This document shows positions 31,990 through 39,521 of a DNA stretch of 39,521 bases, piece by piece. The DNA comes from Phycisphaerales bacterium (GTDB taxonomy: Bacteria; Planctomycetota; Phycisphaerae; Phycisphaerales; UBA1924). Below the pieces are notes generated by a model that had not been told where the DNA came from, did not search any database, and saw nothing but the letters and a program-made list of their open reading frames with translations. Position numbers and translations under genes: made by a program. The stretch covers positions 1-39,521 of the forward strand of contig JAGQOH010000028.1 of assembly GCA_020427635.1 (NCBI GenBank). Reading direction: 5' to 3'. Within the stretch, counting starts at the first letter, position 1; every line of letters begins with the position of its first letter.

Positions 31990-34155
31990 CTAGCCGCCAA
32001 TGTCGACGCGCATCGGCAACGGGCCGGTCTCATCACCCACCGCCTCGCCATCTTCATCGAGCACAATCACACGAACCTTGTGCCACTTTGGCGTGAACCA
32101 ACCGTCAACCACTGTCGCGGTCACTTCGACCGTGCCACGTGTTGCCTTGGCATCGAAGCGCGTGATGCGAAAACGACCTTCGCGATACGCAAAGCCATCG
32201 CCATCATCCTCATAGAGCACACCGCGCGCATGGCCCGACTCGTCCAGGCCTACGACCAGTGTCAGCGCATCGAAAGGACGCTCCGCGGTGTGTTGCATGA
32301 TCGGGCCGATGGGCAGGATCGCGCCGCCGCGCAGGTCGAGCGCAGGCAGTGGGGCGGTGTTGTCCTCATCGATGACGAGCACTGGCCGCCAAATGCCCTT
32401 GGGCCTGGGCGGGGGATCAGTGTCGATGCCTTCAACCTCGGGCGTCACGATCACATCGCGCCCGAGCAGGAATGCCCGATCTTCGCGGCGGAGGGCGCGA
32501 TCAGTCGGGTCCGCGAAGAACAAGGGGCGCACGACTGGCAGACCGCTGCTCGCCGCCTCGCGGAACAGCGTGTACAGGTAAGGCAGCAGGCGATAGCGCC
32601 GTTCGATTGCCGCCTTGCACGCCGCCTCAGTCTCCTCATCAAAGGCCCACGGCTCCTTGTCGATGCTCTTCTTGTCGGTATGCCCGCGCGCGAAGGGAAG
32701 CAGCGTGCCCACGCCCATCCATCGCGCAAAGAGATCAGCTGTGCCATCCTCAAGGAAGCCGCCAATGTCCGGTCCGACGAATGGCTGCCCGGACAGCCCC
32801 AGGTTGAGCGCCATGGAGATCGACCACTTCAGGTCGTCTTCCGTCGCACGATTGTCGCCGGTCCACATCGCGGCGTCGCGCTGCCCGCCAATGTAGCTCG
32901 CGCGCGTCAGCACAAAGGGGCGCGCCTCGGGCGCCGCATCGAGCACGCCCTTTCGTGTGGCACGCGCCATGAGCATGCCGTAGACATTGTGGTATTGCGC
33001 ATGCGGCCCCGCCGACAAATCGCCGTCCCCCTCATGCTGGGCAAATGGGCTGAGCGATTTGCTCTTGCGATCGAACACCGCCGGCTCGTTCATGTCGTTC
33101 CACACGCCATCGACGCCCGCGTCGATCATTGTGCGATACAGCCCCGCCCACCATCGACGCGTCTCCGCACGTGTAAAGTCGGGGAATGTGCATGTGCCCG
33201 GCCATACCTTGCCATGTGCGGGCAGGCCACTTGGCATCACGGTCACATGGTTCGCTGCTTCTTCGTGCAACGCCCACCCATCGAGCACCTTGATGCCGGG
33301 ATCAATCATCCACACACCGTGGAACCCCAACTCGTGCAGCGCATCACTCAGCGCGCCGGGGTCAGGGAATCCTTCCGGATCAAACGTGAAGATGCGATAG
33401 CCATCCATGTAGTCGATGTCCATCCAGATAACATCGCACGGAATCTCGCGCTCCCGGAACTCCTGGGCCACTTCCATCACACGCCCAGCAGGCGCATACG
33501 AAAACCGGCACTGGTGATACCCAAGCGCCCACTTGGGCGGCATGGGCATGAACCCCGTCAGCATCGCCAACTTGCGCACCACGTCCTGCGGCGCGGCGCC
33601 CTCAATCACGTACACCGCAAAAGGTGGCCCATCCGCGCGGAACGCAATGCCTTCGCGCAGGTCGATCTCGCAACGCCACGTCGTATCCGCAAGCACACCA
33701 AACGCTGAGCCGTCCGCACGCATTCCAAGCACCCAGGGGTGGCTCTGGTAGAGACTTGGTGAGGTGGCCGAATACCCCGGCGCATCAGTGTTCCAGCATA
33801 CGGTCACGCGCCCGTTACGGTGCAGCGGGCCTGCACATTCGCCAGTGCCATACAGGTCAACGCCATCCTTCAGCGCGATCTTGGCTTCATAGTGCCCCGA
33901 CATGAGCCGTGCGAACTGCACGGGCAGCACATCGCTCGTGTGCTTCTCCTGCGTGGCGGGTCGCGGCCACGCGAGCGCGAGGCTTGCACGCACAGCGCCT
34001 TCGGGCAGGCCCTTGGGCTCAAGTCGCACGATCCCATCGCCCGTATCCCACGCGAGGTGCTCAAGATTCTTGGCAATTCGCCCGCCCAGACCGATCGCCA
34101 CCAGCGCGCGATGGCGCAATCGATAAGGAAAGGCGGCTTGCGAGGGACTGCGCAT
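31990..34155 (-). CDS. glycoside hydrolase family 31 alpha-glucosidase
   Basis: The 721-residue product is a GH31 enzyme, which cleaves terminal alpha-linked glucose or xylose with retention. Motifs are WALGYHQCRFSYAPAGRVME, CDVIWMDIDYMDGYRIFTFD, the nucleophile segment DGVWNDMNEP (Asp near residue 351), SYIGGQRDAAMWTGDN with the acid/base region, and FVGPDIGGF. A C-terminal beta sandwich (LVVGLDESGHARGVLYEDDG) follows. No signal peptide is visible, so it should act in the cytoplasm on imported or stored sugars. The ATG is at 34155. It is divergent from xthA, with 69 bases between. Confidence 0.95.
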   Translation of the reverse strand: MRSPSQAAFPYRLRHRALVAIGLGGRIAKNLEHLAWDTGDGIVRLEPKGLPEGAVRASLALAWPRPATQEKHTSDVLPVQFARLMSGHYEAKIALKDGVDLYGTGECAGPLHRNGRVTVCWNTDAPGYSATSPSLYQSHPWVLGMRADGSAFGVLADTTWRCEIDLREGIAFRADGPPFAVYVIEGAAPQDVVRKLAMLTGFMPMPPKWALGYHQCRFSYAPAGRVMEVAQEFREREIPCDVIWMDIDYMDGYRIFTFDPEGFPDPGALSDALHELGFHGVWMIDPGIKVLDGWALHEEAANHVTVMPSGLPAHGKVWPGTCTFPDFTRAETRRWWAGLYRTMIDAGVDGVWNDMNEPAVFDRKSKSLSPFAQHEGDGDLSAGPHAQYHNVYGMLMARATRKGVLDAAPEARPFVLTRASYIGGQRDAAMWTGDNRATEDDLKWSISMALNLGLSGQPFVGPDIGGFLEDGTADLFARWMGVGTLLPFARGHTDKKSIDKEPWAFDEETEAACKAAIERRYRLLPYLYTLFREAASSGLPVVRPLFFADPTDRALRREDRAFLLGRDVIVTPEVEGIDTDPPPRPKGIWRPVLVIDEDNTAPLPALDLRGGAILPIGPIMQHTAERPFDALTLVVGLDESGHARGVLYEDDGDGFAYREGRFRITRFDAKATRGTVEVTATVVDGWFTPKWHKVRVIVLDEDGEAVGDETGPLPMRVDIGG

Positions 34156-34211
34156 CGGGGACCGTTATCATCGGCAACACAGCCGAGTTCGGCTTGACGA
34201 AGCACCCCAGC

Positions 34212-34227
34212 GGAAGGGTCCACCCTG
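34212..34227 (+). promoter_or_regulatory. ribosome binding site and CTG start of xthA
   Basis: GGAAGGG (34212-34218), six bases, then CTG (34225-34227). The only other common initiation codon in this frame between the preceding stop (34195) and the conserved body is GTG at 34246, which would remove the catalytic Asn. The spacing to CTG is ideal. Confidence 0.6.
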
Positions 34228-34992
34228 ATTATTGCTACCTGGAATGTGAACTCCATCAAGGCCCGCCTGGAGCGCGTGCTTGATTGGCTCGGCCGGGCCG
34301 CCCCAGACGTCGTCTGCCTGCAGGAGATCAAAGTCGTCACGGGGAGCTTCCCGCACGAGGAACTCGCGGCGGCGGGCTACCAGTCCGTCGCCTGGGGCCA
34401 GAAGACCTACAACGGCGTGGCCATCCTCTCACGCACACCCATCGACGACGTCTCGCGCGGGTTCACGGGCGAGGGTGAGGAAGACGAGGCCCGACTCATC
34501 GCGGGCACAATCAACGGCGTGCGCATCATCTCCGCCTACATGCCCAATGGCGGTGGGGGGGAAGAACGCTTCGCCTACAAGCTCGAGTGGATGGCCCAGC
34601 TGCTGCGCCACCTGCGCGACCATGAATCGCCGGATCGTCCACTGGCGCTCTGTGGCGACTACAACATCGCACCGCATGATGACGATGTTGCTTCACTGGA
34701 GCTCTTTGGCGACACGCCACATGTCCACCCCAAGACGCGCCAGGCACTTGCGGAACTGGAGCAGTGGGGGCTCAAGGACGTGTTCCGCCCGTTTCATCCC
34801 GAAGGCAGAGTCTTCAGCTGGTGGGACTATCGCATGCTCGGCTTTCCGAAGAATCGGGGCATGCGCATTGATCATGTCTTTGCAACTGAATCACTCGCGG
34901 CAAAGTGCTCCGGTGCGCACGTCGAGCGCGATGAACGCAAGGGCAAACTGCCAAGCGATCACGCGCCCGTCGTGGCAACCTTCGACATCTAG
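34225..34992 (+). CDS. xthA: exodeoxyribonuclease III (AP endonuclease)
   Basis: ExoIII cuts DNA at abasic sites and removes 3' blocking groups in base excision repair. With the CTG start the product is 255 residues and its numbering falls on that of the E. coli enzyme: N7 (IIATWNVNS) and E34 (CLQEIK). Further on come the active-site regions SAYMPNGG (Tyr), CGDYNIAP (Asp, Asn), RIDHVFA (Asp) and SDHAPV (His). Starting at the next canonical start, GTG 34246, would delete N7 and the first strand. Length is typical (about 255-270). Its stop is 4 bases from the convergent peroxidase stop. Confidence 0.9.
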   Translation: MIIATWNVNSIKARLERVLDWLGRAAPDVVCLQEIKVVTGSFPHEELAAAGYQSVAWGQKTYNGVAILSRTPIDDVSRGFTGEGEEDEARLIAGTINGVRIISAYMPNGGGGEERFAYKLEWMAQLLRHLRDHESPDRPLALCGDYNIAPHDDDVASLELFGDTPHVHPKTRQALAELEQWGLKDVFRPFHPEGRVFSWWDYRMLGFPKNRGMRIDHVFATESLAAKCSGAHVERDERKGKLPSDHAPVVATFDI

Positions 34993-34996
34993 CGAA

Positions 34997-36703
34997 CTAG
35001 GCGCTGCGCCGACGGCGCGCGGCCCCGAGGCCAAGCACACCCAGGAGCATGGCTCCAGGCGCCGGCACATGAAACACATCGCGCTGAATCGACGTGATGC
35101 TTGTGTTGTCCAGAATGATGTCGCTCAACAACCGGTCCTCGAGGTCACCAAGGCTCATGCCAATGTCACCCAGGATCGACACGAGATCAGCATCGTTCAG
35201 GTAGAAGAACCGATCACCCGAACGCAATGCGCTGAATTGCTCAATGATCCCCGCGGCGACAAGCTCGCCCACCTCGGCGCCCGGCATGTGGTCTTCCGAC
35301 AAGGCGCCGACCCAGACGTCCAACAAATGCACGTTGTCCGAGCCTGCAGTCTGTCCATATGCAGCTCGCAGCGCCGCAGCCAGCGCGGAATCCGTGGTCA
35401 GATCATCAAAGCTGGCAATCGGCGTCAGTCCATACGCCGAGCGCACCGTGTTGTAGTCCGGCAATCCATGGTCCCGCCCACGTTGCATGTTGAGCGAGGC
35501 CAAATCGAGCCCGGTCACCGGCGGCAGAATCAGCATGTTGCGCACGCCGTCGACGACCTTCGCATCGATCTCCTGCATCGCCTGCGAGGCCAATCCACGC
35601 AGCATCGGCTCGATCCCGCCCTCATCAAACAAGCGATCGGGGCGGAAGAAAGCGTCGCCCAAGCCGATATTGCCCTCCGGAATCGGGTTGCCATCGCTGC
35701 CCAGTCGCTTCAGCTCTGGCGAAAGCATCGTGTGCCCGACGCGGTAGAGCGCCGTGGTGAACTCGGTGCGAATCGTCGGGTCGATCGAATCGTCATACCC
35801 GCCATAGCTTGGCATGTGTGACCCGACGAGTGATGGCAAGAACTCGTTGTACGTGATCGCCTGCACCTCGGCGCCGACGATGCGCCGCGCTCGCTCATAG
35901 ACCTCATCAGATGACAGGCCCGGGTCCGCAGCTGAGATCTGCTGCGCAAGACGGTTGTGCTCGCGCACGAACAGCGTATGCATCGAGGTGAGACCGACCT
36001 GTTCATTCGCGCGGAAGTCACCCGCGACGATGAGCTCCGTACCATTGCCGCCCAGGTTCGGAATCGAACCATCGTTGTAGGGCAGCATTTCGCCAACGCC
36101 GGTCATTTGGCTCTTGAGCTGCCCCGGCTTGGCCGGATTGGTCTCGCGAAGCCATGTCGCACGCGTCGTATCCGAGCCATACACATTCGACGCGTCCACC
36201 CATGACGTGATGCTGTTGATCTGCTGCCGCGGGTTGGCAGCACTCGTGCCCGTGCCCGGGTCATACCCCGAGCGGATAAACGGCATCGTCGTGCCGTCCG
36301 CAAAGAACGGATCACCATTCGGCACCGAAATGTCCATCGACTCGCCTGAGCTATCGAACACCAGTGAGACATCGTGGTCGAGGAACTGGCCCCATTGCCA
36401 GACAAAGTCGCTCATGTTGTTGCTGTTCGGAATCGACGCAGACTGCGCGAACACCGTGTTGGAAATAAGCCGCGGGTTGGGACGGTTGCTCATGGGCGTC
36501 GCCCCATCGCCGTCGTACATCGCCCCGCCCAGGCGCAGCAGTTGTGACCCCGCTGACCCCCACAGGTCGCTTCCTAGGAGCGTGTTGTTCCCCGAGCCAT
36601 CGATCGTCCGCCACTCGGTCACCCCGAGCGCCGAGCCACTGCAGGCCAGCACGATGGACAGCGATACCGCAAGACGCAGCGGCGTGCGCGCAATGATGTT
36701 CAT
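34997..36703 (-). CDS. secreted animal-type heme peroxidase with PEP-CTERM-like tail
   Basis: The 568-residue product has a signal peptide (LAVSLSIVLACSGSALG) and a peroxidase-cyclooxygenase domain. Distal site: WGQFLDHD, with Q106, D109 and His110; D111 is the expected calcium ligand. Catalytic Arg231 lies in GDFRANEQVGLTSMHTLFVR. The proximal heme ligand is His324 in RVGHTMLS. The C-terminus ends in VFHVPAPGAMLLGVLGLGA followed by RRRRSA, a PEP-CTERM-like sorting tail with VPAP in place of VPEP, suggesting exosortase-type processing. It should oxidise halides or phenols with hydrogen peroxide outside the cell. It is a close paralogue of the gene at 37474-39174. GAGGGGG precedes the ATG. Confidence 0.92.
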   Translation of the reverse strand: MNIIARTPLRLAVSLSIVLACSGSALGVTEWRTIDGSGNNTLLGSDLWGSAGSQLLRLGGAMYDGDGATPMSNRPNPRLISNTVFAQSASIPNSNNMSDFVWQWGQFLDHDVSLVFDSSGESMDISVPNGDPFFADGTTMPFIRSGYDPGTGTSAANPRQQINSITSWVDASNVYGSDTTRATWLRETNPAKPGQLKSQMTGVGEMLPYNDGSIPNLGGNGTELIVAGDFRANEQVGLTSMHTLFVREHNRLAQQISAADPGLSSDEVYERARRIVGAEVQAITYNEFLPSLVGSHMPSYGGYDDSIDPTIRTEFTTALYRVGHTMLSPELKRLGSDGNPIPEGNIGLGDAFFRPDRLFDEGGIEPMLRGLASQAMQEIDAKVVDGVRNMLILPPVTGLDLASLNMQRGRDHGLPDYNTVRSAYGLTPIASFDDLTTDSALAAALRAAYGQTAGSDNVHLLDVWVGALSEDHMPGAEVGELVAAGIIEQFSALRSGDRFFYLNDADLVSILGDIGMSLGDLEDRLLSDIILDNTSITSIQRDVFHVPAPGAMLLGVLGLGAARRRRSA

Positions 36704-36834
36704 GACCCCCTCAATCCTCTCTCTGGCTCTTGCCAGCGTTCACCAAGATGCCACCAGTTCCGGTGTGAGACAAGCCCAGAACCACCACCTGTCCCGAAAT
36801 CGGGCCAGGGCGCCAAGACGTCTGAGGCTCAGAC

Positions 36835-37350
36835 CTACTTGGCGCCCGAGGTCAGCGCCTCATCCAAGCGGGCTTCGAGACGTGCCAGTCGCTCGCGCAG
36901 GACCTGGTTCTCCGCTCGCAAAGCCTGGACTGCCTGGGCCAGCTCGTCGCTCGGCGCAAGGTCACGCTGTCGGGCCGCCGCCGCCCCAGCGATGGCATAT
37001 GGCGTCGCGGTGATTGGCTGGCGGGGAGACAGAGTCGCGCCGTCGACATGGATCTCGAGCCAGCGGGGGCTGCCATCAAAGGCCCCCGGCCCAAAGTCCA
37101 GCTGCGACGACAACACGCCATTCGCCACCTCGTGCGTCACGAAGTGAATGGTTGAACCGACCTGGTTCCCGCCGCTCTCAGCATCCCACAACCAGTAGTC
37201 AACGTGATAGGTTCCGTTCGCGGGAAGCCCCGCGTCGCGCAGACGCCCCTGGTAGGTGAAGGTTGTTGAACTCGTGCCCGCTGCGCCGGTGACGGTTGCG
37301 CTCGCCAGCAATGCGCCGATGAGCGATACGTTGCGTGCGTATCTCCGCAT
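36835..37350 (-). CDS. small secreted protein with S74-linked N-terminal domain and coiled coil
   Basis: The 171-residue product has a signal peptide (MRRYARNVSLIGALLASATVTGA). Its beta domain, TFTYQGRLRDAGLPANGTYH and RWLEIHVDGATLSPRQPITA, is the same as residues 25-120 of the S74 protein at 14483-15802. A C-terminal coiled coil follows (ELAQAVQALRAENQVLRERL ARLEARLDEA). The S74 domain and fibre repeats are missing, as if only the two ends were kept. It lies between the two heme peroxidases on the same strand, 131 bases before one and 123 after the other. Function is unknown; the coiled coil suggests oligomers. Confidence 0.75.
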   Translation of the reverse strand: MRRYARNVSLIGALLASATVTGAAGTSSTTFTYQGRLRDAGLPANGTYHVDYWLWDAESGGNQVGSTIHFVTHEVANGVLSSQLDFGPGAFDGSPRWLEIHVDGATLSPRQPITATPYAIAGAAAARQRDLAPSDELAQAVQALRAENQVLRERLARLEARLDEALTSGAK

Positions 37351-37473
37351 GATGTGCTGCTCTCTACTGCGCTCCTCGCGTGCATAGCGTACAACACATC
37401 GCGCGAAATGGAAGCGCGTCGCACAGATTTTGCTCGCACAGCCAAGTGTGTCGAGCCTTGCCTGTGATAGGAG

Positions 37474-39174
37474 TTAGCAGCGGCGTCGGCGGCCTGACAG
37501 ACCAAGCCCTGCAGCACCTGCAAGCAGCAGCGCGCTCGGCGCCGGCACATGGAACACGTCGCGCTGGATGGACAGGATGCCAGTGTTGTCGAGGATGACA
37601 TCACTCAGCAGACGCTGATCCAGGTCGTCCAGCGTCAGGCCAATTTCTCCCAGTACCCCCGCGAGATTCGGGTCATTCAGGTAGAAGAAGCGATCGCCCG
37701 ATCGCAACGCGGTGAACTGTTCGATCAAACCAACCGCGACCAATTCGCCCACCGCGGCCCCGGGCATGTGATCTTCCGCAAGCGCACCCACCCAGACATC
37801 AAGCAGTTGCACATTGTCAGTGCCAGCGGTCTGTCCATATGCCGCACGCAGCGCCGCAGCCAGTGCCGCATCTGTAGTGAGGTCATCAAAGCTTCCGATC
37901 GCCGACAAGCCATACGCCGAGCGCACCGTGTTGTAGTCCGGCAGGCCATGGTCGCGTCCACGCTGAATATTGAGCGCCGCAAGGTCAAGCCCACCAGCCC
38001 CTGGAGGCCCAAACAGGAAGCTGCGCACATCGTCGACCATCTTCGCATCAACTTCCTGCATCGCCTGCGATGCAAGCCCCCGCAGCACAGGGTCGATGCC
38101 ACCCTCAGTGAACAGGCGATCCGGGCGGAAGAAGGCGTCTCGCAATGCGAGGTTGCCCTCCGCGATGACATTGCCGTCCGCCCCGATGCGCTTCAACTCG
38201 GGCGACAACATTGTGTGCCCGATGCGGTAGAGCGCCGTCGAGAATTCGTTCCGAATCGAAGGATTGATTGAGTCGTCGTAGCCGCCATACGCCGGTATGT
38301 TCGACGTACCCACCAATGCCGGAAGAAATTCGTTGAAGGTGATCGCTTGCATCTCAGCGCCGACGATGCAGCGTGCCCGCTCATAGACCTCGTCAGAACT
38401 CAGGCTTGGATTCGCTGTGGCAATCTGTTCCGCCAGACGATTGTGCTCGCGCACAAACAGCGTGTGCATCGAGGTCAAACCGACCTGCTCGTTGGCGCGA
38501 ATGTCACCGCCCACAAGCAGACTCGTCCCGGGCCCACCAGCGTTTTCCATCGAGCCATCGTTGAAGGGCATCATGTCGCCGAATGCCGATGCTTGCACCC
38601 GGAGCTGGCCAAGCTTGAGGGGATTCGTCTCACGAAGCCATGTTGCCCGCGCATCATCGGAACCATAGACATTCGATCCATCGATCCACGACGTAATGCC
38701 ATTCATTTGCTGGCGCGGGTTCGCCGCGCTCGTGCCCGTCGATGGGTCAAAGCCCGAGCGCTGCAGTGGGATCACATCGCCCGGCAGGAAGTGAGCATCA
38801 CCCGATGGAACAACAATGTTAAATGCTTCGCCTGAGTTGTCGCGGGAGAGGTCGATGTCGTGGTCAAGAAACTGGCCCCATTGCCAGACGAAGTCGCTGA
38901 GATTGTTGGCGTTCTGCATCGAACTCGGCTGATTGAACACCAGGTTCGAGATGGTCCGGGGATTCGGGCGGTTGCCCATCGGCGTCGAGCCGTCGCCGTC
39001 GTACATCGACCCCGTCATGCGCATCAATTGGATCTCTGACGAACCCCAGAGATCGAACGCGGGCGTCAGGTTGTTGCCCGTCCCGTCCATGGTGCGGAAG
39101 TTCGTCGAGGCGACCGACGTGCCCGCAAGGGCAAGAAGGAGGGCTGTAGCAGCGACTTGGCAGCGCATAGGCAT
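37474..39174 (-). CDS. secreted animal-type heme peroxidase, paralogue
   Basis: The 566-residue product aligns with the peroxidase at 34997-36703 over its whole length, with the same spacing of motifs: WGQFLDHDIDLS (distal His), DIRANEQVGLTSMHTLFVRE (catalytic Arg), RIGHTMLSPELKR (proximal His), RGRDHGLPDYNTVRSAYGLS. It ends in the same tail type, VFHVPAPSALLLAGAAGLGL then GRRRRC. Codon and residue differences are spread evenly, indicating an older duplication with continued selection. Three Met codons are possible starts (39183, 39174, 39168); the middle one has GGAG 7 bases upstream and was used. Confidence 0.92.
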   Translation of the reverse strand: MPMRCQVAATALLLALAGTSVASTNFRTMDGTGNNLTPAFDLWGSSEIQLMRMTGSMYDGDGSTPMGNRPNPRTISNLVFNQPSSMQNANNLSDFVWQWGQFLDHDIDLSRDNSGEAFNIVVPSGDAHFLPGDVIPLQRSGFDPSTGTSAANPRQQMNGITSWIDGSNVYGSDDARATWLRETNPLKLGQLRVQASAFGDMMPFNDGSMENAGGPGTSLLVGGDIRANEQVGLTSMHTLFVREHNRLAEQIATANPSLSSDEVYERARCIVGAEMQAITFNEFLPALVGTSNIPAYGGYDDSINPSIRNEFSTALYRIGHTMLSPELKRIGADGNVIAEGNLALRDAFFRPDRLFTEGGIDPVLRGLASQAMQEVDAKMVDDVRSFLFGPPGAGGLDLAALNIQRGRDHGLPDYNTVRSAYGLSAIGSFDDLTTDAALAAALRAAYGQTAGTDNVQLLDVWVGALAEDHMPGAAVGELVAVGLIEQFTALRSGDRFFYLNDPNLAGVLGEIGLTLDDLDQRLLSDVILDNTGILSIQRDVFHVPAPSALLLAGAAGLGLSGRRRRC

Positions 39175-39402
39175 CTCTGGCATCTCCGAAAACGGGGTTC
39201 TCCCAACAATGCCCGAAGCGATGGCTACGGCAAGTGTTCACGCGGAATCCGGTCGCTTTTCACACCTGTGGGGAGGCTTTGGCAAGTTGGGGGGGCAACT
39301 GACCCCGAGCAGGGCCCCGCCAGGCCATGCCACCCCCCGTTCTCCACGGACCGCGGGAGCCGTTGAGTCACGTCCGGTGGGGCGAGGCCCGACCAGGAGG
39401 GT

Positions 39403-39432
39403 GGGGGAGGGGAGGGGAGGGGAGGGGAGGGG
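39403..39432 (+). repeat. GGGGA tandem repeat, possible G-quadruplex
   Basis: Five uninterrupted GGGGA units (39404-39428) followed by GGGG give six consecutive G runs of four or more on the plus strand. They lie 5 bases beyond the end of the partial gene at 39437, in the 262-base gap before the second peroxidase (39175-39436). Such a run can fold into a G-quadruplex in single-stranded DNA, or in RNA only if transcribed from the plus strand. The rest of the gap holds a small AGTTG/CAACT hairpin near 39277 and nothing else recognised. Confidence 0.85.
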
Positions 39433-39436
39433 CGCG

Positions 39437-39521
39437 TCAGCGTCCTTTCCGCGCCGCCTGTTCGCGTGTCAGCAACGCCTCGATCACTTCCAATCGGCGG
39501 GCGCGTCGCTCGATGCGATGC
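39437..39521 (-). CDS. C-terminal end of an unidentified gene
   Basis: The minus strand is open from the right edge for 27 codons to a TGA at 39437-39439. It reads HRIERRARRLEVIEALLTRE followed by QAARKGR, a charged helical sequence that looks like a genuine protein end. The fragment is too short to name. It would lie upstream of the second peroxidase on the same strand. Confidence 0.45.
   Translation of the reverse strand, partial: HRIERRARRLEVIEALLTREQAARKGR

Noticed and set aside
32080..33708. A 542-codon plus-strand frame inside the GH31 gene
   Set aside because: It is antisense to the glucosidase catalytic domain and is without recognisable sequence features.
36114..37013. A 299-codon plus-strand frame over the start of the first peroxidase
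   Set aside because: It is antisense to a conserved secreted enzyme and spans an intergenic gap without a ribosome site or motif.

Overview
The window is high-GC, tightly packed DNA that reads as a member of the Planctomycetota, most likely class Phycisphaerae. This is inference from gene content. Several secreted proteins end in paired EF-hand (dockerin-like) repeats; two secreted heme peroxidases carry a PEP-CTERM-like tail (VPAP, hydrophobic stretch, Arg-rich end); and a MerR-TPR fusion, FolE2 and a PBP2/RodA pair are present. No rRNA, tRNA, CRISPR array, transposase, integrase or phage module was seen.

Layout. 1-3150: end of a DUF72 gene, a secreted dockerin-like protein and a MerR-HTH/TPR protein. 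3230-13820: histidine degradation genes hutI-hutG, hutU and hutH, all on the minus strand but split into three places. Between them lie a second dockerin-like protein, an ArsR-SRPBCC-SRPBCC/YCII-VOC operon with a visible inverted-repeat operator, a DUF4286 protein, a YHS-type lipoprotein and a peroxiredoxin-like protein. 13820-17650: structured intergenic DNA, a small unknown protein, a secreted S74 (endosialidase-chaperone) protein, a multi-spanning membrane protein and folE2. 17650-19200: a third dockerin-like protein. 19500-29190: a long plus-strand run of mrdA (PBP2), rodA, rsmG, a DinG-type helicase, a phosphomannomutase/phosphoglucomutase and a membrane P-loop NTPase of KAP-like layout. 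29260-34160: arsC, then the translationally coupled cluster fmdB-like/comB/thiS/thiG, then a GH31 glucosidase. 34225-39521: xthA with an apparent CTG start, two paralogous heme peroxidases around a small secreted protein, and the end of another gene.

How genes work together: HutH, HutU, HutI and HutG together take histidine to glutamate and formamide. PBP2 and RodA form the lateral-wall peptidoglycan synthase pair, with overlapping start and stop codons. ThiS carries sulfur to ThiG for the thiazole of thiamine. The ArsR operon is a self-regulated cassette of small-ligand-binding proteins.

The most unusual signal is a dispersed hairpin element found at three plus-oriented loci (14408-14480, 16361-16394, 19415-19479). 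Its best copies share one layout: a 9-bp stem whose sequence varies but stays paired, a GCRAG loop, and a fixed 11-base tail beginning CCACCC. One copy lies inside an open reading frame and is translated; another sits in the leader of mrdA and creates a misleading N-terminal extension.
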